NCBI RefSeq assembly: GCF_964340395.1
Contig: NC_135558.1
Coordinates: forward strand, 9,716,501 to 9,780,500
Reading direction: 5' to 3'
From: Glandiceps talaboti
Taxonomy: Eukaryota > Hemichordata > Enteropneusta > Spengelidae
DNA length: 64,000 nt
The number at the start of each line of letters is the position of its first letter. Position 1 is the first letter of the stretch. The translations under genes and the position numbers were made by a program. The notes beneath the pieces were generated by a model, which did no database searches, was not told the origin of the DNA, and saw only the letters and a list, made by a program, of their open reading frames with translations. Positions 12,901 through 24,900 of this stretch are shown piece after piece.

Positions 12901-15900
12901 TTTGGGAACCAGGTAAAATGACATGGGAACTCCGGTAGATTTTACCTACTTATTGCCCTTAGCAAAAACATTGAACATTCTGGAAAGTTTCAACTGTAGT
13001 GCATTTATACTTACCAACACTGCTAGCAGGAGATTTCCTTGTCTTGACTGGTGTTGCCCTCTTTGATGATCCAGCATATGTATCGTAAGACTGAACTGAT
13101 CTGCCATTAGTGAAACTCATATCATCCTCACTTTCAGTCCATCTATGAGACTGTGATGTCACCGATGGCCTTTGACCCCGTACAGTTGATGCTGATGACT
13201 GCTGGCTGTAGACTGATGATGGACGTTGACTGATTGGTGAAGGGTTGGAGTACAGATAGGATGGCCTGAAACAAAGACAGATAAATTATCATTATTGCAG
13301 GAATTTTAAATTCTTGGACCAGTGAACAGTCATGTAATAGTATATTACCTCATGCTAGAGGACCAAAATAGAATAAGAAAGTCAACTTATTCTCACGCGC
13401 ACCTATAGTAATACATTATGTAAATTAGAGCATTCAAAAAATGTCTGTTTTGCATTTTTTGTGACAGAATTCACTCACTTAGTCAACAATATAATAGAAC
13501 AAGCTTTTCAGTAACATGTTCGATTTTTTGCTGAAAGCTCTGAAGTAACTGGTCAAACGGTCATTCTGAATTATGATAAACAATTGGCTAGAAGAACTTT
13601 TAAGTGATAGCTCTGAAACAATAGGAAAATACTCTGTAACCCTCATGTCTCCTTAAAAATAAACTTCACTGAATGATTTCTGACTTTCTCCTTCATACAA
13701 TATCTAGTCATCTCTCTGAATCAGCATAGAGTTTTGTAGCATCTCAGTTGTATAGAGGACTTTTGCAAGGATAGTGTTGAGTGTGCTAAAGTCAGTGGTA
13801 CAGCAAGTAACATTGTGCAAAAAAATGGACAAAGTGACAAAAACATATCTCATTTCACTCACCTATCTTTTCCTAGTCTACCATATCCACCTAGTACGCT
13901 ACTTTGGTTACTGTATCTACTGCCCTCAGAGCCAACAAATCCACTATCAACATCTCCTTCCATTGGTCTCTGTCCAGGATACTTCTGACCCTCCCCTTGT
14001 GTGGCCTGACTGTGTCTAGCTAAGCTGGGAGTTGATCGTCCGCTGTCACCTGGCCTCAACGACTGCTGTGATTTACGCACCATTTCTGGGGAGGATGATG
14101 GACTGGGAGAGGCTTGACCTGACCATCTTTGTAAATGACTGGGACCATAGCCACCTGTAGAGAGGATTGCTAAAATCAGTACTTGTAATCTCTAAAAGAA
14201 GTACTCAAAGTATTACTTCCATATGTAACAGAGCTTTCCATGAACAGCACCCTCTTCCATGACCTACAATTTATAGGATCAAATTTACTGCAATTGATAA
14301 GCATCAATTCATCCAAATTTAATAGACCAATACACGAATAGCTCCCTCTAGTGGTAGAGCCACAACACACAATTCAAAGGGTCAGATTTATCTCATATTT
14401 GATATACATTCTCTCATTCAAATCTGTATCTTGTATATTTGTAAAAACATTCCAACAGGTTTTTTAGAATTCTTTTTTAAGTCTCAATGCCCCCCCCCCC
14501 CCCCCCCACACACACACACATATTCCCGTTATTGCTTGACTCCAACATACGGAGAGGAATTCTGATGGTCATATTTACCATTTTGAAATTTGATATTGAG
14601 CAAATACTGGGACAGTCCTATTCCACTATTCTATTACAATATACAGTAGACATTCTATATTGTTTTACACTTGTCTGCTATAATACTTACTGCTGGCTCT
14701 TCTCTCCATTTCAGGTGTAGAATCAGGTGATCCCTGTAAACTGTCTGAGCTCTAAAAAACAAACAGAAAGGTAAATACATCATCATGGCATAGGCAAGAA
14801 ATATGCATTCAAGTAAACATAACCACTTCATTTGTATATAGTATGTAAAATATGCTGTGGCATACTTGTACAACCCTATCAGCAAGCACTCACTGCTTTA
14901 AAGAAGCCTGAAAAAAACTGAACAACATGATGCATCTTACGACATACAGACCTCTCAATTGATTTAGTTATTTCAGCTTCACTGCAGAACTTACACAGAA
15001 ATGATATATTACGATACTTTGCAAAAATATCTAGAATGAAAATGTTTAGATGCAAAGGACTATAGAGGATGATTTTTATGTAATAATAATAATAATAATA
15101 ATACCTAATCTAGCGTGATCATGACAGCCCTCTTGCAAATATCAGGGTGACCTAAAAACTAGAATATTTGTGGTTATTAAAAATGTGAATGCTTCACAAC
15201 AGAGATTTGTGTTCACCTATGTAATGATATTGTATTTCCCATGATGCATCATTCAAGATGGCAGGTTTCCAAGTTCCCTATGGGGAGTTCATTTCTTACC
15301 TGATAATGTGGGTCTCCTTGTGATAGCATGCCAGGAACAGAGGTTGGTGAGTACAGGGTGGAGTCTTCATGTCCTGTGTACAGAGATGGGTTACTGGCAC
15401 TGAAAAACCTGTCTGGTAAAACTCCAGAGCCTGTATGGGAAAAGACACAGAAATATATTGTAAGTGGTAATTTGGGTACAAAGATGGGTTCAGACCCTGG
15501 ATGATGAAGACAAACGACACAACGTAAGTGGTGATTTAAAAATCTTGTTTGCCCTACAACAGACTTATATTCTTTTACATTTCTATGATTTACTATCCTT
15601 CTTTTCTACTCTTTGGTACAAAATGTACATGAGCCTATTGGTTGATTAGTAATTTGATTCAATATCTGTATGGCACATCTGAATAAACTGATACATTCAA
15701 ACCTCACCTCGTCTTGCCTCACATTGCCCCTCCACACCCCACTCCACATCGCAATGTATCACCGCACCTCACTTCGCCCTATCTCACCCTCCCTCACATC
15801 ACGTCACACCACACTACAATGCATTGCATTATATTGCATTGCACTACATCACACTACCTGTGCAGGACAAAATATTACTACCCTATCTTCAACTAATTAT

Positions 15901-18900
15901 ATATAGAGATCTTACCTGTATAGCTATATGCCTGATCCTGCTCAATTTGGTCTGGTAGTTCATGACCAAAAATGTCCGGGTTCTCATTGTGAAGATTTCG
16001 TAGTTCCTGCAACACAAATAAAAAACAATTTTGTTTTACAGAAATCATCATAAAATTGCTGTGATAATTAATCCATACCATATGTTCACAGACAAGAAAT
16101 TTGCAATACTATCAAATCTTAAAGTCATAGGACCTGAACCTGTTTTTGTTACTACAATGGAACCTACAGTAGAGTTTGAAATCAATAAGATGAAGAGTTA
16201 GAACTCAGTAGAAATTATACACCTGGTCCAAGTCAACCTACCTGCATTAACTCCTCTATTTCCTGGTCTCTTTCTGGTGTATAGTCCATGTGTTTCAACT
16301 GTTCATACCTACACAAACAAACATTTTAAATTAGATTTCAATATCAAATAGAAATATCTAACAAACAAAAAGAGTTCATTTTCTAAAGAAATATTACTGA
16401 ATCCATTTCATCACATAACATGTTCATAAAATACAAGTAATCCTAAACTACAATTTCTTCTCAATGTTGAAATATTTCTCAATATAACACAAAAACCATG
16501 TCCTAAACTATGTGTTTATCACCCTTTTACTGCATAGCAAGAAGGGTTGTGTGTTTATCACCCTTTTACTGTAGTAAGTAGGGTCATGTGTTTATCACCC
16601 TTTTACTGTAGCAAGTAGGGTTATGTGTGTATCACCCTTTTACTGTAGCAAGTAGGGTTATGTGTTTATCACCCTTTTACTGTAGCAAGTAGGGTTATGT
16701 GTTTATCACCCTTTTGCTGCAGGAATTAAGAGTTACGCCTTGACCATATATCATAGAAGCACTCCAAAAGAATGCCCACCTAAATTTTCCCTGTTTTCTT
16801 GTTTTGTGATGTTAACATATCTATCAAGCAGTCCATTGTAATGTGATGTTAACATACCTGTCAAGCAGTCCATTGTATTGCTGTGTTAACATACCTGTCA
16901 AGCAGTCCATTGTATTGCTGTGTTAAAAACTGTTTTCTTCTGCCTAACTCTGGGTCTACTGAGGCAAGGAGGGCGTCATTCTTTCCTATTATATCAGATG
17001 GTTGACTTCTTAATGAATCCTGAAATAACAAGATCACATACCAAATATTAAAAGACTTCTTTTTTTGTTTTTGAGGGTTTTTTGAGGGGGAGGAGTGGGG
17101 TGGGGGTTAGTATTGTACCAGTTTGCTGTATAGATTAATAATCATAATCACATTGTAATTTTGTCTTGTTCCAGGTTCCTTAATTTGTTTTCAAAAAACT
17201 GCCCTAGCATGAGATGATTTCAGCTAAATTGAATTGCTAACTACAAAAAGTACTAATTATGTAGTGTCAATTACCCAGACCCTTGTTGCTGAGGTGTACT
17301 TGTAGTTAGGGTATACAAACAGGAATATAACCATAGACTGAGTTAGTAAAATTATACTTGAAATTAATAGGTACTTGTAACTACTCTTGCTCAAAAACCG
17401 TCAAACATTCAGCACAAGAGATTGAATTGCCAAAGATTACACTCTGGTCTGTATTCTTGGCAGTGACTTGGGCATCTTAACAAATACAACATGTAGCAGC
17501 AAAAATCACATATTTTGTTTACTATTTCCCCGGAATCTCTGGGGTTGGTAGCCATAAAGGCAAGAGCCCCTGAATGACACGAGTGTGGGTAACTGAGGCT
17601 ATATTCATGAAGTTGGATTCATATGTACAAATTAGAGAACAAACTGAGGTACATATCAAATTCTGGAAATAGAACCATTAGGATACAATATGCATAAGTA
17701 CAACAATTTTTTTACATCAGTATCAAACAAGGGTTTCATTTAGAAAACAGAACAGTGTAGACTACACTTACATGTTGCTAGGAGCATGGTCATACATACA
17801 TGTACAGATATAAACTTATCTTAAATGTTAATTTTAATCTTGTACCAACATTTTGAGGCTTTCTTATCATTCTAGATCTCCCCCACAGTAGTACTAACCT
17901 CTATTTAAGTATAACCATCAATGACCCTTTTGTGCACGGCAACCAAAATCGTCATCAATCATTCTTATAACACTCCCTCTGACATGTCTTACAATGAATT
18001 CAAAAACTGAAAAAAAACTATCAATCTTTGGGTTTTACGTGCAGTCATTCTTGTTTGCTTACATTATTCTACCAATTCAAGTTATTATCACATGCTATTG
18101 GCAAATCTATCATTTTTCAAACAGTAAACACACGAGTTGTATTTTGTGCAAAAACTAAAATTACTGAGAATACCTCTCAAACTTCAACCTACTAATGTAC
18201 ATCAATTTAAGTTGGCCTGTTACTCTAAAATATGGATTCCCATATTGACATTTAGCATGGGGGGAAAATAAAGTGACCTAGGGGGCCTTGTCACTACGAG
18301 TCAGTATTAAGTAGTGATGAAACCCTTTTCAGAAGTCATGAATATTTTTCAGTTGAACTGAAAAAAATATCGGGGTCTAATATAATATTACATCTGTAAG
18401 TGTACGGAAAAATTTGGGAAATAATACATTTTGAGTCCTGCAGAACCTATTAGATGCAAGTTGTCATGACATAGAACAACCAGGGTATAAATCCTACATT
18501 TTCTGTCTGAATGCATACAACTTGACAGCAACTGTAATACTGAATTACATACATGAGCCATACCTGTATTTTTTCTTGTATATCTTCCAATTTCATACCA
18601 AGTTGGAATATTTCACCCTCTATCTCTTTATCGGGATCAAAACCTTCCTCATTGGTATCTGAGATTAAATTGTTTCTCCTTCTGATGGTATTTTGTTCTT
18701 CTTTGGCTTGTAAATAGTCTCTTTCTAACTGTTCATGTTGGGCCTTTAAACGGTCAAACAACTGTTTCTCATCTTCTTGAGAAAGGTGGCTCTCTGTCAT
18801 CAATTTTTGAAATGTTTCCATCTGTTGAGAAAGTAAAGATACTTGTATCAAGTTACATGTAATATTGTACAGCTACATTTGTAAGTCCTTATCAAAGGAA

Positions 18901-21900
18901 CTGAGTCAATACTATAAAATATATGGCGGATGTTACCAACTTCCGAGAATTTGGGACAATTGTCTGACGTCACACATGCGTCGTGACTTCAGAAAACACT
19001 GACAAAGCCATGGTGGATACCTGGCAAAAGCTTTGGTAAACTAATTAAGTTTTGGTGCAATATGAAGTTAAACCATTAACATAAAATATGTTAATGTGGT
19101 AAAAAAAAAATCTTGAATTTTGAATTTTAAACAGAAAATGAATTTTCATTTCAGAACTTTAACATAAAATGGAATAAAGAACCCTTGAGTATTCAGGATG
19201 CCTTTAGTATTAGTATTAGTATGTTTACTATCCAATATTTTTTTCAGAAAAACTGGTGTTTCAAGCCTGAACCTCATACAAGTTATCACACTGAATTGTG
19301 TAAACAATTCACTAACTATAAGTGAATGAACTCAGGAATAGTATTATAAGTTCAGGCAGATTGTCATACAAAATGAAAACAACACAGCACCGACCTCCCA
19401 CCCCCACCCGACCCCCATACCAGCATGCAATAAGCCCATGTTATTGCTATACATATTCGTTCAAATTTGTGAGACCCTAAACCTTCACAAAAACAGGCAA
19501 ATATTTCAGTTGCATTGTTTTGCTCTGACTGTCACAATGAGGACTTTAAGGACATACCATTGTATAGCTGATGAATTGAATACAGAACCAAGTGACAGGA
19601 ATGTCTGTATACTGTCTGAACTGAACAAAACAGTTATTTAACAAAGGTGGTATGCTTCTAGTGGACTCTCAAACGTACATTTACCTGACTCCATATTTAT
19701 TTATCCAGAAAGTTGGCTATTTTTCAGAAATAAAAATTCCAATAATCTCACTTTCACGAGTTGGTCGTTAATTATTTCAGATGAAAAATTTAACCTCATG
19801 AAATTAATTCAATTTATACAATTTATTTCTAAGCATATTTCAGACTGAGCCAAAAAATGCTGATTTGTAAAGTAAAAGACACTAGCTCTGAAATACAATG
19901 GTGTCATGTAGAGAAAGAAACGCAATGACCGACAATGGACCCAACATTTCACTATACTGTGTTGTACACACCATACATTCAATACTGGGTCATTCTACAA
20001 AGACATTAAAACAGAATGGTACAAGACACCTGACAGAAACCAACAGGCCATGAAATTGACATTAAAACTTACATGCAGCCTGAGCAGGAGCAAAGACCTG
20101 ATCAAACAGTCGAACTGTCAAACACCGCAGCATTACAGCAAGTTTCTCACAGTGTGTTTCAGTATGTAAAGACTATTTGCATTATACCCAGGCACACAGT
20201 TGTAACTTGAGCAGTCAGTTCAGAGTCCAAATGTCTTACAGGGGTAGCATGCTAGCAACAGACTCATTGATATGCAAATAAGCTACTAGAGTAGGCCAGA
20301 TCAATATTGAACACTTACTTGGCACAATACCCATAATTTGCTGTCTTTAGGGCATACACCATAGCATTAAAACGAAGTGTGCGAGACTGTAAAAACTGTG
20401 ATTTTGTATTACTTTTGGGGTAATTCTACCTATAACACTGGCATTTACATACATGTATGGAATGAAAGTTGGTTGTCAGAGGCTCAGGCTAAGCTGCATA
20501 GATCACATGCCTCTTACCACTGCAGTCAGGGTTCAAACCTGTTCAGAGTCGGCTAGGTTTGACTAAAAATTTCCAAGATTTGTACAAAGGGTGATGCTTA
20601 GTTTGATTCTATCAAAAAATACCTGATTTCCCCTACGTACTTTGGTTTCTGCCTCCTTCAAAACTAGAGCACTTGGGTGCTGCATAAGTGGCAAATTTGA
20701 TTTGGATTAATACAGTATATACTATATACTGTTATTATTATCATTATCAAGCTCATGACTACAGCTCTGAAAATTTAGTTTTACTCTTGACAGTGGAGGA
20801 GAAATACATATAGCTACGGAGTAAACATTGACTCCTGCATAAAGCTCAAGAAAGAAATAGCTCAAGAAAGAAATTTTGAAATAGGGATTACAAGATTGTT
20901 GAGCTTTTATATCTAGACTAATATCTAATGAAAAAGACAATACATGAGCCATAATGAGCAAATCTTAAAAACAAAAGATTTAAAATTTGTGCCACAGGAG
21001 GGCAGCCTTCAAAAATTGGCAAACCTCAACAGGCAGTTGTTTACAATTTTGACATATGATCTAAACACAATAATCTCAAAGCTCACATTTTCATCAAGAC
21101 TCTTGGTTTGAAATTGCTATCATTAGATGTACAACGATTTCAGATAACTTACATGTTCTTCAAGACTCTTGGCTTGAAAACGTAACCCCATGGCCATACT
21201 GTCAGCACTAGTAACGGCAGCTAGAACCGGGTCAATTTCATCCATGTCACCAGGTGTCTTGGTACTTCCAATACTATTAACTGTAGTAATACTTGTACTT
21301 AGTGGATCCCCTCTTCCTGCTACAAGTCAACAAGTTATAAAACAGTGTCAACATTCATCTGTTTTTCTTCACTGTTTGAAAGTTTTGTTTGGTGTAAAGT
21401 ATGCATAGATTTACTAGGTTTGTTTCACCACAAAATGTACATGTAAGTCAACATTGAACTCTCCACTGATAATAAAACTTTAAGATCAGGAGCACCATTC
21501 TTTTTGAGATATTTTTGTTTTGCCCATTAAATGGATTGTTATGAGAAGATTCAGATTTAGTTGACAAAGAATTACACTGTCAATCATTTAGGATAATGAA
21601 GTAAGTTAGTTCCTACCTGTATCTGACATCATAGCTTGCTGTGGAGCAGGACTAAGTCTGGCATGTCCCATTTGACCCATAGATATGGTCTGAGGTTGTT
21701 GGGCTTTGGATACCGTCCCTGTGGTGCTCTGACCTGGCTGAGGTGCACTGGATTCCAAGTTTATCTGTAGTAGTAAATGGCAAAATACAGTGATTAAGTC
21801 TTTGATTTGACACATGTGTGTTAACAGGACTAGAACGTACTTCCTTCAGACAAATGAACTTGCTTTGGCGTCTCATGATACTAGCTCTGTTTACACACGC

Positions 21901-24900
21901 ATTGAAAAAACAGCCTACTACTAATCTCATGCCTAAAGGGAGTCACTGAGTTTACGGAGGAGTCATCATGGTTTCAAGTCCACATGAAGAACATGTGCCA
22001 AAACCTCCTGGACTTATTCTACCAACAAGAACTCTTGAATTGTTGTTTTCATTGTCCTGTTTTGTTGAGCTTTGCTACCTCATTTGTTTTTCCTCTTCTT
22101 TTAATCGGTATATACCATAAGTTTTTTTTTGAGTGATAACAGAGTCCAGGTGGAAATAAACTTACTTACTGTTGTTTCCTGGCTATTATGTTTTTAAATA
22201 AATCTTACCACTACCACTATTACTTACTATTGCTACGTGTACACGTACATGTACATGGGGGGGGTCTTTTGAAACCTGAGCTTGTGCGAGTGAGCATGCA
22301 TGACTCCTAGGTTTGTATTGCACTACTTGTAAACACCATCGCTTGTCCATCCTACATGACCAAGAAGCCAGAAGTGGCCCGGGTATGACGTCATTGCGTG
22401 AGCTGGCTAATTTGAACTTTACTTTAATATGTACCTACCTTTGCACCAAGTCGAAGAGAGTCTATGGTCACCTCAGCAAGTGCATATTTCTGTAACAAAT
22501 CATCGTAGTCTTGCTGTAGTTGATCTATAAGTTCATCTGCCTGTTTCCTTGACGACGACTCTTGACGTAGTCGTGCCGTCAAGTCTTGTTTTGAATGGTC
22601 TGACATATTTTCCCAGTCTGTGCTACATATAGACGATTCACCGAAATTGTCATTTTGGGATGAAATCGGTGATTCACTGGTCACCCTTGACCTTGCGCTA
22701 CTGACACGACTTGTTCTCTCTCTATCCTCTGCCTCTTCTTCATCACTATGATACTGTTTTTGGTTTTTGTCTTGATTTACTGGGGTAGACCTGCCAGAAA
22801 ATGAGCCCCTCCGGACTGGAATTCGGCTGGGAGATTCACCCCTCTTCTTCACTGGAGTAGTCCTACCTGAGCTTTCAGTTTTAGCACCAGGAGTGACCCT
22901 TCCAGACTTGGGTGGTTTGGTTGACTTATTTGTAGGAGTTTCTCTACCCCCTTTTGAAGGAGTTTCTCTACCCCCTTTTGAAGGAGTTTCTCTACCCCCT
23001 TTTGAAGGAGTTTTCCTTCCACCTGTTGCTTTTACAGGGGAAGCCCTTCCATTACCAGGAGTGGTTCTCCCATTACCAGGAGTGTTTCTTCCATTACCAG
23101 GAGTGGTTCTCCCATTGCCAGGAGTAGTTCTCCCATTACCAGGAGTGGTTCTTCCATTACCAGGAGTCGTCCGGCCAGACTTGAGGGGTGTTGTTCGGCC
23201 AGATAAAGGAGTAACCCTTCCTGTTTTACCAGGTGTAAGTCGCCCTGTCTTTTGCGGTGTGATTCTTCCTGACACAGGAATTTCATCGTAATCAACAATT
23301 TTTTCACTTTTTGGTGTTGATTTCTTCGTCGGCGACCCAATCCCATCGGCGGATTTCCCTTTCAAGTCAGACTTTGGTGTAGAATCACCGACAGCTCCCA
23401 TTCCTTCTTCATTCTTTGCATCAGTTTTTGGACTTGTATCTTTCTTTGGTGGAGTGTTTCCCATTATATCTGACAGGTTGATAACAGTATCTGACGTGTT
23501 ATTCAGGTCTGAATTGTTTCCCTCTTCCGGCGATCTCCCATCTTCTTCTTTAGTCACATCAGCAATGGAAGAATATTCCGGGAAAGTTTGCTTTGTGATG
23601 ATGCTAGATTCCAGGCTGCTCTGTGATGTATTTTTACCCTTTGTATCATAGTCTTTTTGATGCTCATCACTAAACGAGGCGCCAAAATTCCCACTAAGGT
23701 TTGTTGAATCCGGAGAACTTTCCGGAAGTAGACTTTGTGAGGAGTCCTCTTGTACAGTTTGATCTAGGTGTTTTACATCAATATCCACAATATCAGAGCT
23801 GTATGTGTCCTGACTAAGTGACAAAGGTCTATGATCAATTTGTTCCTTCGGCGTCTTTTCAAAATATTTCATCATATCTACACTCGCATCCTGATTGGAA
23901 GAACTTGCATTACTTTCCCCGACTTTGTCGTAGGTGCGTGTTTGTCCCGGTTCTTTCATGACACCGTACTCATCAAATTCGTCCTCGTCAACCACATTCT
24001 CATTGCTAAGACTACTCTGTAAGAGTCCGCGGTCATCAAACTCATCATCCTGCAAGACACCTTGATCATGTAGATCCCCTTGAATGGTTCCCTCATCATC
24101 GGAGTCAGAACCAATAACGCCTTGATCTTTCAAATTGGTGTTACTAGACGTATCTTCAAAGTCGTCCTCATACATCACACCTTGTTCTCGTAAATAATTC
24201 GCCAAATCTTGATCCCTGGGTGATTTTTGACTCCCGTCGCCATGACTAATATCTTCTGTATTCACCTGTTTCTCTAGACTTTCAAATTCTAGTAACGACA
24301 GAGTAGGTTGATTTGGGCCGTAGCCGTAAGCATCTAAATTGTCCACAACGTGAGCAGCTGGTTTGAGTTTTATGTCATCTTCATCAATGAAATCTAACTC
24401 TTCTAAGTCCTTGGCACCATCAAAGTCACTTAAATCCAGACTGGGTTCTTCCTGGAATGGGTGTGAATCATCACTATCTACAAGTCCTTGTGGGGAGTAG
24501 GCGAGGAGATTATCCAGGTCTTCGTTGACAGAACTCTGGGACAAACTTTGCATATGTTCTGAAACATGACAACAGGAAAGGAATACGAGTCAAATAATGG
24601 AATTCCATGATGATTTTTGGCAATGATTATGGGGACATGTTATGGTATTTCAATTTTCACAGAAAACTTAGCACTGTCTCATTTGAAATGAAAGTTTCAC
24701 ATTCCCAAAAAGAAAATACATGTACATGTACTACAGCTATCATCTCATTTTTCTGTGTGTAAAAGTAACCTTCTTTCTCCCGACTAGTAATTACTTGTTA
24801 TCCCCTTGGGAGAAAGAGGGTTAACTAATGTTGATTTTGATTAATTCTATCAATATCACAGTTTTCTGTAAAGACAGTCAGTATACAGTAAAATGTTGAT

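Noticed and set aside
22893-23291. 132-codon plus-strand open frame
   Set aside because: Antisense shadow of the GRxTP repeat in exon 2; its LPGVVLPLPG repeats come from the same tandem DNA.
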